Positions 50,637 through 59,628 of a DNA stretch of 64,000 nucleotides are shown in pieces. This DNA comes from Streptomyces sp. GESEQ-4 (GTDB taxonomy: Bacteria > Actinomycetota > Actinomycetes > Streptomycetales > Streptomycetaceae): contig NZ_JAFFSU010000020.1 of NCBI RefSeq assembly GCF_017948455.1, forward strand, positions 1 through 64,000, read 5' to 3'. The notes under the pieces were generated by a model. The model searched no databases. It saw only the letters and a program-made list of their open reading frames with translations, and had not been told where the DNA came from. The position numbers and the translations under genes were made by a program. Position 1 is the stretch's first letter, and each line of letters opens with the position of its first letter.

Positions 50637-51001
50637 GATGAGAGGGCCTCTCCTCGGGGACACTGACGGTCGCCCGGCCCAATCTGGTGCCGTTTCGATC
50701 TTGCGTCCAGCATTGAAGGGGCGGACGGCGCATGTCTCCGAGGATCCGACCGGGGCCGGGCGGCCGGGCCCGTAACGGCTCCGGCCACCCGGCCGCCCGC
50801 GCCGGCGCGGGATCAGCGACGACAGCGTTCCGCGCCACCGGCATGAACTCCCGACGCCGGACGGGAAGTTCAGCCGTGAGGAGCTTCAGCATACGTAACC
50901 CCGCCGGGCGGCCACCAACGACCGACCTCTTGATGTGATCGCGTCATTGGCGTCATATTGGTCCGGACCATTGCACCATGCCGCCCCTTGGAGGCAGAGC
51001 C
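50637..51001. other. Divergent spacer without a gene
   Basis: 365 bases between the GH75 gene and the fibronectin-III lipoprotein. It holds GC-rich Gly/Arg-coding-like sequence but no supported ORF. The AT-richer part from 50935 to 50970 (ATTGGCGTCATATTGGTCC) probably carries the lipoprotein promoter. No clear operator was seen. Confidence 0.4.
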
Positions 51002-51991
51002 GTGCGACACGTTCCCGCTTCCCTCCCCCGGCTCGCGATCCTGGCACTCTGCGCGCTGCCGCTGGTCACCTCCTGCGGATGGGGCGGGACGGATGACGGT
51101 GAGGGGGAACGGCCGCCGGGGGCTCCGGTGGGCGTCACCGCCGAGGCGGGGAGCGCCACCAGCGTGCACGTCATGTGGAACGCCGTGTCGTCTGACCAGG
51201 GCATCAGCCGGTACGAGGTGTATCGCGGCACCACGAAGGTCAAGGAAGTGCCTGGTTCGGAGCACATGGTGGATGTCACCAGGCTCCGGCCGTCCACCGT
51301 GTACGTCTTCACCGTGCGGGCCCGGGACACCGAGGGGCGTCTCGGGCCGCAGAGCCGTGCAGTCCGGGCCACGACACCGCCGGCGGTGGCGGCGGACCGG
51401 GTGGCCCCGACCGGCCCCGGGAGTCCGAGCGGCCGGGTGGTCGGTAGCCGGGCCGTCCAGTTGTCCTGGTCCGCGTCGACGGACGACCGGGACGTGGTGT
51501 CGTACGACATCTACCAGGGCACCACGAAGATCCACAGTGTGGGCGGAAACCAGACGGCGACCGTGGTGACGGGCCTGCGGCCGGACACGCCCTATGTGTT
51601 CACGGTCCGCGCCCGCGACGCGGCCGACAACCTCTCACCGGCCACCGCCACCGTCCGCCTGACGACAACACCCGGCACCGACAACGGCCGCGGCACGGCC
51701 CCGACCGCCTTCCGCGCGACAACCCACCACGCCGAAGGGGCGTACTACATCGACCTCTCCTGGACCCCACCCCTCACGGACGGCCTGGTCACGGAGTACC
51801 AGATCCAACTCGACGGACAACCGGCCACCTCCCTCGTATGGGGCGGCACCCCACCACAGGAGAAGGCGACATACAGCTTCTACGCGGGCCGCGACGCCGG
51901 AGTAACCCACCAAGTACGAATCCGGGCAAAGCTCCCGGACGGCACCTGGAGCGGCTTCTCACCAGAGCGCACGTTGAAAACCGGCGGCTAG
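51002..51991 (+). CDS. Lipoprotein with fibronectin type III domains
   Basis: 329 residues. Lipoprotein signal LAILALCALPLVTSC with lipobox Cys at residue 25. Two clear fibronectin III domains follow (about 40-130 and 140-230), each with GLRP- or RLRP-type turns and YVFTVRARD near the end, and a third, weaker one (about 235-325, YYIDLSWTPPLTDG). In Streptomyces such domains are spacers on extracellular chitinases and cellulases; here no catalytic domain is attached. GTG 51002 has GGAGG upstream. It is divergent from the GH75 enzyme, so both may act on polysaccharide (inference). Confidence 0.9.
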   Translation: MRHVPASLPRLAILALCALPLVTSCGWGGTDDGEGERPPGAPVGVTAEAGSATSVHVMWNAVSSDQGISRYEVYRGTTKVKEVPGSEHMVDVTRLRPSTVYVFTVRARDTEGRLGPQSRAVRATTPPAVAADRVAPTGPGSPSGRVVGSRAVQLSWSASTDDRDVVSYDIYQGTTKIHSVGGNQTATVVTGLRPDTPYVFTVRARDAADNLSPATATVRLTTTPGTDNGRGTAPTAFRATTHHAEGAYYIDLSWTPPLTDGLVTEYQIQLDGQPATSLVWGGTPPQEKATYSFYAGRDAGVTHQVRIRAKLPDGTWSGFSPERTLKTGG

Positions 51992-51996
51992 ACAAC

Positions 51997-52010
51997 GCCC
52001 CCGAAGGGGC
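51997..52010 (+). terminator. Terminator hairpin at the start of a Streptomyces-type intergenic repeat
   Basis: GCCCC CGAA GGGGC directly after the lipoprotein stop, within CCCCCGAAGGGGCGCGGGGA and GCGCGACCAGCCACAACG, a sequence type that recurs in Streptomyces intergenic regions. The stem is five to six pairs with a stable GNAA-like loop. Confidence 0.65.
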
Positions 52011-52221
52011 GCGGGGAACTGCGCGACCAGCCACAACGAACCCGGAGACAACAGACGACCATCGCGGCACTACCCGCGGAGCGTCCGTCACCTGACCGGG
52101 CGCCGTCCGGATGCGGGACGCCCCGGGGCCACGTTGGCTGTCCCTGTGGCAGCACGGGCGTTCCCCGACCTCGGCGGCGCAAGGGATGTACCGCCAACCG
52201 TGCCGCCGGAGGGCAGTCCAC

Positions 52222-52755
52222 ATGCGCAACAGATCGCTACTCTTCCGCTCCGGCCTGACCGTGGCAGCCGCCACCACGCTTCCGCTTCCGCTGGCCGCGG
52301 GATCGGCCGCCGTCTCCGGGATCTCCGTGAGCACCAGCGGTTCCACGGTCTCCGTCACCACCAGCGCCTGCACCCAGATCAACGGCAGCTGGGGCACCGC
52401 CTCGCTCCTCAACAGCAGCCAGGCGAACTTCGCCCAGGGACGGCAGGCGGCGCTGTCCGGGACGAACTCCCAGCAGAGCACCGCCTGGTCCAGCGTGAGT
52501 CCCGGCACCTACACCGTCATCGTCATGTGCTCGAACAACAACACCGCAGGCACGCAGTCCGTCATCGTCTCGGCGGCCACGACGCCCACGATCTCCGCCA
52601 CGGCCTCGCCGTCCCGCGGCGTCATGGGCGGCATGGGCGGCGGCACCACGGACTACGGCACCCTCACCCTGGTGGCGGGCGGCGCACTGGTGAGCACCGG
52701 AATCGCCGCCACCGTCTGGTATCTGCGCCGCCGCTCGCGTCCCTCCCGGCTCTGA
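52222..52755 (+). CDS. Secreted Ser/Thr-rich protein with C-terminal membrane anchor
   Basis: 177 residues. Signal peptide RSLLFRSGLTVAAATTLPLP to about residue 28, a Ser/Thr/Gly-rich exported domain with a pair of Cys (SACTQI and VMCSNN) about 60 residues apart, a Gly/Met linker (MGGMGGG) and a C-terminal hydrophobic segment (LVAGGALVSTGIAATVWYL) followed by RRRSRPSRL. This is the layout of a surface protein held by a C-terminal anchor, like other Streptomyces cell-wall-region proteins. ATG 52222 follows GGAGGG. Function unknown. Confidence 0.75.
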   Translation: MRNRSLLFRSGLTVAAATTLPLPLAAGSAAVSGISVSTSGSTVSVTTSACTQINGSWGTASLLNSSQANFAQGRQAALSGTNSQQSTAWSSVSPGTYTVIVMCSNNNTAGTQSVIVSAATTPTISATASPSRGVMGGMGGGTTDYGTLTLVAGGALVSTGIAATVWYLRRRSRPSRL

Positions 52756-52774
52756 CGGCGGACGCCGGGTGCGG

Positions 52775-53146
52775 CTAGCGGTTCTCCAGCCGCAGATGCA
52801 GTTCCCTCTCCTGGTCGCCGGACGCACCGGCGGCCTCATGCACGGAGAACAGGGAGCCGAGGGTGTCGCGGAACCGGTCGACCGCCCAGTAGCCGCCCTG
52901 CACATCGGCCTCCACGGACGACCGCAGCCGGGCCGGGCGGGCGCCCTCGTGGGCGTCGGCGACGTCGAAGGTGCCGAGCCATACCGTCGGGCGGGTGTCC
53001 GAGGCCTCCTCCGGTACGTCATCGGCGCACCGGTCGGACGAGAAGCACGCGCACAGTGTGTCGAACACGATGCGGGCGTCGTCCTTGGAGCATCCGCTGA
53101 TCTCCACCGAGACGTGTTCCGGGTGCGATCGCTCGCCGATCATCAT
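52775..53146 (-). CDS. Conserved hypothetical protein
   Basis: 123 residues, soluble and acidic. Starts MMIGERSHPEHVSVEISGCS and has DTLCACFSSDRCAD with three closely spaced Cys; the end is HLRLENR. The pattern VSVEISG near the N-terminus and PTVWLGTFDV in the middle resembles small Streptomyces regulatory proteins, but I recognise no family. ATG 53146 follows GAGGAG. It converges with the secreted anchor-protein gene. Confidence 0.65.
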   Translation of the reverse strand: MMIGERSHPEHVSVEISGCSKDDARIVFDTLCACFSSDRCADDVPEEASDTRPTVWLGTFDVADAHEGARPARLRSSVEADVQGGYWAVDRFRDTLGSLFSVHEAAGASGDQERELHLRLENR

Positions 53147-53249
53147 GACCGCTCCTCTCGTGGCCGCGCTGCGGTGGGCGCGGGCCCCGAGTGTCCGCGC
53201 CCACCTTCAGCAAACCACCATCTCGCCGCAGCGCACCACGGCCGGCGCG

Positions 53250-54128
53250 TCAGCTCCGCGTGAACCGGTAGGTCTTGCTGTCCGTCAGCACACAGAAGCC
53301 CGGGGAGATGACGATCACGCGCAGGGTGCCCGTACGGCGGTCGTAGTCGATGCCCTCCGTCTCGAACGTGCCCGAGCAGGAGCTCCGCAGCGGCAGCTGG
53401 CGCAGTGCCGTGACATGACCGGAGACGTCCGCCGACCCGCCCGGTGCGGCGGAGAGATCTATCTGGAGCAGCGGCTTGGTGATGCCGAAGAGCGTGCCCG
53501 CCGGGTCGTCCGAGGAGCACAGCAGGGTCGTCGGGCCGGAGAAGTCGCAGCCCTGCACGTCGCGTACCGCGTGGTCTAGGTGGACGGTGGAGGCCTGCGG
53601 GAGGTTCGCCGACGGGGAGGTGCTGGAGTTGACGCCCGGGGTCGGGAAGACCAGCAGCCGGGTCATCGTGCCCCACTCGCCCGCCAGCATCCACTGGCCG
53701 TCGGGGGAGATCGCGACCCAGGAGTTGTTGAGGGCTTCTCCGGGGCTGAGAGCGTGAACGTACTCTGCCCGGCTCCCGTCCGGCTTCTGCACCCGGAACA
53801 TCTTCGAACTGCCCGAGTCCCGCTGGTACGGCTCGATGTAGTGCCCGTCGTACGAGGCGTCCGGGTCGCCGACGTGGTTCCAGCCGCGGCCGGACACATC
53901 GGCGGGGATGGTGCCGATGCCGGTGTAGCGGTTGGGGCTGTTCGCCGGCACCTCGACCGAGGTCAGGCCCTGGCTCTCGGTGAGCGGCTCGGCGCGGTCG
54001 GAGCCCACCTCGGTCCAGGTGTCCGCGGCGGCGGCGGCGGGCGGGGCGGCGGACAGGACGACGGCGGTGGCGAGGGCGACGACACCGGTCAGGGCGGCGT
54101 GACAGCGTTGCCGGGCGGGCAGGCGCAT
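53250..54128 (-). CDS. Secreted hypothetical protein, probably beta-propeller-like
   Basis: 292 residues. Signal peptide (ALTGVVALATAVVLSAAPP, cut near AAA). The mature part has repeated beta-strand text with WVAISPDGQWMLAGEWGTMT and DPAGTLFGITKPLLQIDL, which suggests a small beta-propeller or lectin-like fold. Cys near CDFSG, LLCSS, SSCSG and GFCVL could pair. No enzyme motif was found. ATG 54128 follows GGAGCC; the longer frame to 54197 is unsupported. It is divergent from a phosphatase gene. Confidence 0.7.
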   Translation of the reverse strand: MRLPARQRCHAALTGVVALATAVVLSAAPPAAAAADTWTEVGSDRAEPLTESQGLTSVEVPANSPNRYTGIGTIPADVSGRGWNHVGDPDASYDGHYIEPYQRDSGSSKMFRVQKPDGSRAEYVHALSPGEALNNSWVAISPDGQWMLAGEWGTMTRLLVFPTPGVNSSTSPSANLPQASTVHLDHAVRDVQGCDFSGPTTLLCSSDDPAGTLFGITKPLLQIDLSAAPGGSADVSGHVTALRQLPLRSSCSGTFETEGIDYDRRTGTLRVIVISPGFCVLTDSKTYRFTRS

Positions 54129-54427
54129 GGAAACGGCTCCTCGGTGGGGGGTGGGGGCGGCGCTCGGCGGACAGTGTGGCGTGCGCGTGGTCGTCATGTA
54201 CAGACCAATAGACGGAACAGGAGTTGTCCGTTCGACGACGGATCACCCGGTGCGGGCGGATCACTTCCCGACGACTCCGATCACTTCCTGTCGACTTCAC
54301 CGGACGGCCACCGCTGTGTTGAGGGATGGTGGAGGAGGGCGACCGTGGCATCACAGATGCGGTTGAACGCGGTAGAACAAGGGGAGTCGGCACGGGGGAC
54401 GGCGTGCCGTGACACAGAACGAAGGCG

Positions 54428-56503
54428 GTGCGTGCGATGGGTGCAGCCGGGCCTCCGGTGGCCGAGAGCGGCGGGCCGGTGCGGCCGAGCGGGCTGCTCG
54501 ACGTGCTGGGCGTGGCCTCCGTGCTGCTCGACGCCCAGGGGCGCATCGTGCTGTGGAGCCCGCAGGCCGAGGCGTTGTTCGGGTACTCCGCGCAGGAGGC
54601 CCTCGGGGAGTACGCGTCCCGCCTGATGGTGCACGAGCAGTACGCCGAGCTGGCCATCAAGCTGTTCGCCGACGTCATGGAGACCGGCGAGGGCTGGGCG
54701 GGAGCCTTTCCGGTACGGCACAAGGACGGCGGCACTCGGCTCGTGGAGTTCCGCAATCAGCGGCTCCTCGACGACCGGGGCGACTTCTTCGCGCTGGGGC
54801 TCGCGGCCGACCAGGAGACCGTGCGCGGGCTGGAGCGGGATGTGGCGCTGTCGACGCGGATCGTCGCGCAGTCACCCATCGGACTGGCCGTCCTGGACAC
54901 GGACTTGAAGTACGTCTCGGTCAACCCGGCGCTGGAGCGGATCAACGGCATCCGCGCCGAGGAGCACCTCGGCCGTACGGTCCAGGAGATGCTGCCGCGG
55001 GTGGACGCCGCCGCCGTGGAGCGAGCCGCCCGCCAGGTCCTGGAGACCGGGATGCCGGTCGTCGACCAGCCCACCTTCGGCCGGACCCCGGCGGACCCCG
55101 AGGAGGACCACGCCTGGTCGGTCTCGATGTACCGGCTGGAGGATCCCCTGGGGAACGTGCTGGGGGTGGCCGCCTCGGTCGTGGACATCACCGAGCAGTA
55201 CCGGGCCGGTGTCGAGGCCGAGACCGCGCGCCGGCGACTGGCGCTCATCGCCGACGCCTCCACGCGGATCGGGACCACGCTTGACCTGGACCGCACCGCC
55301 CGTGAACTGGCCGACGTCGCCGTGCCGGAACTGGCCGACGTCGCCGCCGTAGATCTGCTCGAAGCCGTGATGGATGGCAGACGCAGCAGCCTGGGCCCCA
55401 GCGAGGCGGCGGTGATCCGCGCCCTGGCTGTCCGGGCGGAGCACGACACCGAGGCGCTCGGCGCGGCCGACCCGCCCGGGCAGGTCGCGCGGTACGGACC
55501 GGACCGCCTGGTCACCGAGTGCGTACGCACCGGCCGGCCGGTCATGGTGGCGCAGGTCAAGGACGTGGACCTGCCGCGCATCGCCCGCTCACCCGAGGCC
55601 GCGGAGCTGCTGGCGCGGGCAGGAGTGCACTCCTATCTGGCCGTTCCACTGATCGCACGCGGCGAAGTGCTCGGCGCCCTCGACCTCAAACGCAGCCGAA
55701 ATCCGCAGCCGTTCAGCGAGGACGACCTGCTGCTCGCCCGTGAACTGGCGGCCCGCGCGGCCGTGCAGATCGACAACGCGCGCTGGTACCAGAACGCCCG
55801 CGACACCGCCCTGACCCTCCAGCGCAGCCTGCTGCCCAGCCATCCGCGGGTGACGGGCGGCCTCGAAGTCGCCTCCCGCTATCAGCCCGCCGGGGCCACC
55901 AGCGAGGTCGGCGGCGACTGGTTCGACGTCATCCCGCTGGACGGCGGCAAGACGGCGCTCGTCGTCGGCGACGTGATGGGCAGCGGCATCACGGCCGCCG
56001 CGACGATGGGCCGGCTGCGCACCGCGACGAACACGCTGGCCGCCCTCGGCCTCGACCCGTCGGTGCTCCTCGATCACCTCGACCGGATCACCCAGGGCCT
56101 GGACCACTCCATCGCGACCTGCCAGTACGCCATCCACGACCCGCATCTGCGGCAGTGCCGGATCGCCAACGCCGGGCATCTGCCGCCGGTCCGCCTGTGC
56201 CCCGGCCGCGCACCGGAGCTGCTCGAACTCCCCACCGGGGCACCGCTCGGCGTGGGCGGAGTCGCCTTCTCCACCACGACCGTCGACCTCGAACCCGGAG
56301 ACCGGCTGGTGTTCTACACCGACGGTCTGGTCGAGACCCGCCAACACCCGCTCGACGAACGCCTGGACGCGCTGCTCGATCTGCTCGACGGCCCCGACCG
56401 CCCGCTGGAGGAGCTGTGCGACCTCCTCCTGCGCACACTGCACCAGCCGGACAACTCCGACGACGTGGCCCTGCTCATCGCTCGTGCGCAGAAGCCGGTG
56501 TAG
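54428..56503 (+). CDS. PAS / PAS / GAF / SpoIIE-type PP2C phosphatase
   Basis: 691 residues. Two PAS domains (about 20-130 and 140-265; the first has GRIVLWSPQAEALFGYSAQE, the second VNPALERINGIRAEEHLGRT), a GAF domain (about 275-450) and a SpoIIE/RsbU phosphatase (about 460-685) with VGGDWFDVIPLDGG, VVGDVMGSGI and YTDGLVETR. There is no ATPase domain, unlike the phosphatase at 1355. It should sense redox or small molecules and dephosphorylate an anti-sigma antagonist. GTG 54428 is given; ATG 54437 also fits the spacing to GAAGG. Confidence 0.93.
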   Translation: MRAMGAAGPPVAESGGPVRPSGLLDVLGVASVLLDAQGRIVLWSPQAEALFGYSAQEALGEYASRLMVHEQYAELAIKLFADVMETGEGWAGAFPVRHKDGGTRLVEFRNQRLLDDRGDFFALGLAADQETVRGLERDVALSTRIVAQSPIGLAVLDTDLKYVSVNPALERINGIRAEEHLGRTVQEMLPRVDAAAVERAARQVLETGMPVVDQPTFGRTPADPEEDHAWSVSMYRLEDPLGNVLGVAASVVDITEQYRAGVEAETARRRLALIADASTRIGTTLDLDRTARELADVAVPELADVAAVDLLEAVMDGRRSSLGPSEAAVIRALAVRAEHDTEALGAADPPGQVARYGPDRLVTECVRTGRPVMVAQVKDVDLPRIARSPEAAELLARAGVHSYLAVPLIARGEVLGALDLKRSRNPQPFSEDDLLLARELAARAAVQIDNARWYQNARDTALTLQRSLLPSHPRVTGGLEVASRYQPAGATSEVGGDWFDVIPLDGGKTALVVGDVMGSGITAAATMGRLRTATNTLAALGLDPSVLLDHLDRITQGLDHSIATCQYAIHDPHLRQCRIANAGHLPPVRLCPGRAPELLELPTGAPLGVGGVAFSTTTVDLEPGDRLVFYTDGLVETRQHPLDERLDALLDLLDGPDRPLEELCDLLLRTLHQPDNSDDVALLIARAQKPV

Positions 56504-56656
56504 CCGCACGGACGGATGGGACTGACGGGTCGGATGGTCCGTATTCACAGGAACTGATTACCCGCGTCTTACCGGCCGCGTCCCACAATCACAGCAAGGC
56601 ATGGCAGACGGACAGGGCATACGGATGCCGGGTGCCTTCTGTGAGGGGAGCGAGCC

Positions 56657-57343
56657 GTGACGCAGAATCCGGACCAGGAACCCACCGCGCAGCGCGGACC
56701 GGACTGGGAAGTCCTCATGGGGCCGGGCGGCCCCGAGCCGGAGCGGACCCCGCCGGGAGCGGCGCTGCGCGCGCGGTGGCAGCGCCGGTCCGGACGGGCC
56801 CGCGCCGTGACCGCGGCGGCGACGGTCGTCGTCCTGGCCCTCGGCGGCACGGTCGCCTACGCCGCCACCGCGTCGGGTTCCGGCGAAGGCGCCACGCCCG
56901 CCGCCGGCGGAACCGCCTCGGAGTCCTCCTCGCCCGACGACCGCCGCCCCTGGCGCGGACCCGGCATGGGGTTCGGCCTCGGCGGCGAGGCCGCGCACGG
57001 TGAGGCGACCGTCAAGGACCGCGACACCGGCGACTGGGTCGTCCGCATCTGGCAGCGGGGCACCATCGAGAAGGTGGACGGCGACCAGGTCACGGTCAAG
57101 AGCGAGGACGGGGCCGAGTGGACTTGGACGGTCGACGAGGACACCAGGGTCTGGCACGACGGCTCGTCCGACTCGGGCGCCGATGAGCTGAAGGAAGGCG
57201 AGGCGGCGCACCTGGCCGGTACCCGTTCCGACGACAACACCCGCACCGCCGCCCGTGTCATCTCCGGCAGTCGGGACGACAAAGGCGGCGACGAGGGGCT
57301 GGGGGCCCCGCGACTGGCACTTCAAGTTCCCCGGCCACCGTGA
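56657..57343 (+). CDS. Membrane-anchored small protein, probable C-terminal frameshift
   Basis: 228 residues as read. One membrane segment (about 50-70, AVTAAATVVVLALGGTVAYA) follows a Pro-rich cytoplasmic part; the exterior part has a DUF5666-like beta stretch (RGTIEKVDGDQVTVKSEDG, TWTVDEDTRVWHDG). The last residues (EGLGAPRLALQVPRPP) do not look native; in the next frame the DNA reads RDWHFKFPGHRDGKDPEPSK, then SGATT and a stop at 57384..57386. So an indel near 57300 may have changed or broken the end. Function unknown. Confidence 0.7.
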   Translation: MTQNPDQEPTAQRGPDWEVLMGPGGPEPERTPPGAALRARWQRRSGRARAVTAAATVVVLALGGTVAYAATASGSGEGATPAAGGTASESSSPDDRRPWRGPGMGFGLGGEAAHGEATVKDRDTGDWVVRIWQRGTIEKVDGDQVTVKSEDGAEWTWTVDEDTRVWHDGSSDSGADELKEGEAAHLAGTRSDDNTRTAARVISGSRDDKGGDEGLGAPRLALQVPRPP

Positions 57344-57393
57344 CGGAAAGGACCCCGAGCCCTCGAAGAGCGGCGCCACGACCTGACCTCGCG

Positions 57394-58179
57394 TCAGAGA
57401 GTGCCGATCACGACATTCGCGTACCACTCCTCCGACACGGCCAGACGGGCCGTCAGACCGCCGTCGGCGAAGGCGTCGACGGCCGCCGGTGCCTGGGCTT
57501 CGCTCGTCTCGACCAGCAGACAGCCGCCCGGCGCGAGCCATCGGGGCGCATCGGCGGCGACGCGGCGCAGGACGTCCAGTCCGTCCGCGCCGCCGTCGAG
57601 CGCGACCAGCGGCTCGTGGTCGCGGGCCTCGGCGGGCAGCAGGCCGACCTCGCCGGTGGGGACGTACGGCACATTGGCCGCGAGGATGTCGACGCGGCCC
57701 CGCAGTTCACCTGGGAGCGCCTCGAACAGGTCGCCCGTGTGCACGTGTCCGCCGAGGGGGGCGATGTTGCGGCGGGCGCAGCGCACGGCCGCCGGGTCGA
57801 TGTCGGCGGCGTGCAGGTCGACTTGCCCGAGCGCGGCGGCAAGGGCTGCGCCGACCGCGCCGGACCCGCAGCACAGATCGACGACGACGGAGGCGTCCGG
57901 CGCCTGGGCGAGGGCCTGTTCGACGAGGAATTCGGTACGGCGGCGGGGTACGAAGACGCCGGGTTCGACCGTGATGCGCAGTCCGCGGAACTCCGCCCAG
58001 CCGAGGACGAGTTCAAGGGGCAGGCCGTCCGCGCGGCGGCGCACCATGGCGGCCAGTTCGTCGGTGTCGTGGGCTGCGCCCAGGATCAACTGGGCCTCGT
58101 CCTCGGCGAAGACGCAGCCCGCGGCGCGCAGGGCGGCGGCGACGGCGTCGTACGAGGACAGGGAAGAAAGAGGTGGCAT
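57394..58179 (-). CDS. PrmC/HemK-like protein-glutamine N5-methyltransferase
   Basis: 261 residues. SAM-binding motif I VVDLCCGSGAVGAALA, adjoining acidic residues ADIDPAA and HTGDLFEAL; the PrmC hallmark loop is NVPYVP instead of the usual NPPY. Upstream PRRRTEFLVEQAL is typical of the family. It would methylate the Gln of a release-factor-like GGQ motif or another protein. The N-to-NVPY change may reduce or alter activity; the gene is probably a paralogue of the genomic prmC. ATG 58179. Confidence 0.85.
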   Translation of the reverse strand: MPPLSSLSSYDAVAAALRAAGCVFAEDEAQLILGAAHDTDELAAMVRRRADGLPLELVLGWAEFRGLRITVEPGVFVPRRRTEFLVEQALAQAPDASVVVDLCCGSGAVGAALAAALGQVDLHAADIDPAAVRCARRNIAPLGGHVHTGDLFEALPGELRGRVDILAANVPYVPTGEVGLLPAEARDHEPLVALDGGADGLDVLRRVAADAPRWLAPGGCLLVETSEAQAPAAVDAFADGGLTARLAVSEEWYANVVIGTL

Positions 58180-58391
58180 GAATGCCGAGAGCCTTTCGGG
58201 AGCCGAAGGGCGCTCTCGCGGTCACCTAGCGTCGGCGATCCGCGCCGGTTCGAGGGGCGAGCACCCGAGCTGACACAGCGGTAATGGGTCTCACCTCCTC
58301 GGGCTGTCACGGCCGGGACACTCCGCGGCCGGACGGCAACATTACCCGGATCGGGCGAGTGGTTGTCACCCTGCTGCTGACATGCCGCTAA

Positions 58392-58406
58392 GTTGTACTA
58401 TGCAAC
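58392..58406. promoter_or_regulatory. MarR-type operator before the MarR gene
   Basis: GTTG TACTATG CAAC: four-base arms with a seven-base spacer, 22 bases before the GTG start. TTG-N7-CAA is the usual MarR layout, so autoregulation is likely. Confidence 0.55.
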
Positions 58407-58427
58407 CAGCAGGGCGAGGGAGGTTCC

Positions 58428-58916
58428 GTGAACGCAGCCGACGTGACCGATGAGCCGGTTGGCCGCGCCGACGGGCCCGGTGCGGCCACGGCCGTGGAGA
58501 CCATCCAGCGCGAGATGACCGCCTTCGCCCGCCGCGCACGGGCCTCGGCGGGCCGTATGCACCCCGAGTTGTCGCTGGTCTCGTACACCCTGCTGGGGCA
58601 GCTGGAGGAGAGCGGCGGCTGCCGCGCCACCGACCTGGCCGCGCACTACGCCCTCGACAAGTCCACCGTCAGCCGCCAGGTCGCCGCGCTCGAGCGGACC
58701 GAACTCATCGAGCGCCGCCTCGCCCCGGCGGACCACCGCGTGCAGGTACTGCACCTGACGGACGCCGGCCGGAACATCCTCGCCCAGGTCACCGAGAGCC
58801 GCCGGACGGCCTTCCGGGAACGCCTCGCGGACTGGCCGACGGAGGATCTGGAGCGGTTCGCCGCGTATCTCGTGCGGTACAACGGGTGGACCGGGGTGGG
58901 TGCCGAGGACCGCTGA
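58428..58916 (+). CDS. MarR family transcriptional regulator
   Basis: 162 residues. Core about 40-130: LSLVSYTLLGQLEESGG, CRATDLAAHYALDKSTVSRQ, AALERTELIERRLAPADHRV and QVLHLTDAGRNIL. A typical MarR winged helix; the D and R in the wing are conserved. GTG 58428 follows GGGAGG. A TTG-N7-CAA operator overlaps its promoter. The molybdopterin and flavin enzymes 107 bases downstream on the same strand are likely targets or operon partners. Confidence 0.93.
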   Translation: MNAADVTDEPVGRADGPGAATAVETIQREMTAFARRARASAGRMHPELSLVSYTLLGQLEESGGCRATDLAAHYALDKSTVSRQVAALERTELIERRLAPADHRVQVLHLTDAGRNILAQVTESRRTAFRERLADWPTEDLERFAAYLVRYNGWTGVGAEDR

Positions 58917-59022
58917 CCGGGCAGGTCCGCAGGCCACGTACGGTGGACTGCGTAAGCACCCGTCACGTCCGATCCACGGGCCGTCACGCACGTACGCACG
59001 GCGGCCTGGAGGCAGCACCCGC

Positions 59023-59628
59023 ATGAATGTCACCCGAGGCTTCACCGGACGCCCGCGCGTCGACAACCCGGGGCTCCCGCCCGGCCAGTACGACGCGGGC
59101 GACGACTGGCCCGTCCTGTCCGCGGAGGTCACTCCCGAACTGGCGCCCGCCGACTGGACCTTCCGTGTCGACGGCCTGGTGGAGGAGCCCCGCACCTGGA
59201 ACTGGGAGCAGGCGCACGAGCTGCCGGCCTCGGCGTACGAGGGTGACATCCACTGTGTGACGAGCTGGTCGAAGTTCGGCGTGCGCTTCGGCGGCGTCTC
59301 CCTGGACGCCTTCCTGAGTGTGGTGCGCCCACATGTGGCCGCCACACATGCCGTCGCCTACTCGCACACCGGCTACACCACGAACCTGCCGCTCGCGGAC
59401 CTGACCGGCGGACGGGCCTGGATCGCCTGGGAGTACGACGGTCAGCCCCTCGCGCCCGAGCACGGTGGTCCGGCACGCCTGCTGGTGCCGCATCTGTACT
59501 TCTGGAAGAGCGCCAAGTGGATCGCGGGCATCCGGCTCCTCGACCACGACGAGCCGGGCTTCTGGGAGCAGAACGGCTACCACGCCCGCGGCAACCCCTG
59601 GGAGGAGCAGCGGTACTCCGGTGACTGA
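59023..59628 (+). CDS. Sulfite-oxidase-like molybdopterin oxidoreductase
   Basis: 201 residues. SUOX/YedY-type Mo-cofactor protein without a signal peptide. Mo-ligand Cys in GDIHCVTSWSKFGV, typical WTFRVDGLVEEPRTWNW, and the C-terminal ARLLVPHLYFWKSAKWI. The absence of a twin-arginine signal means cytoplasmic location, as for the YuiH group. The gene overlaps the next (flavin reductase) by eight bases, so they form a two-component system. ATG 59023 has GGAGG ten bases upstream. The substrate is unknown. Confidence 0.92.
   Translation: MNVTRGFTGRPRVDNPGLPPGQYDAGDDWPVLSAEVTPELAPADWTFRVDGLVEEPRTWNWEQAHELPASAYEGDIHCVTSWSKFGVRFGGVSLDAFLSVVRPHVAATHAVAYSHTGYTTNLPLADLTGGRAWIAWEYDGQPLAPEHGGPARLLVPHLYFWKSAKWIAGIRLLDHDEPGFWEQNGYHARGNPWEEQRYSGD

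Noticed and set aside
54190..54300. Possible operator repeats (ATCACTTCC, GATCACTTCC) before the PAS phosphatase
   Set aside because: Two similar ATCACTTCC blocks occur but with no symmetry or promoter context, so I could not support a site.
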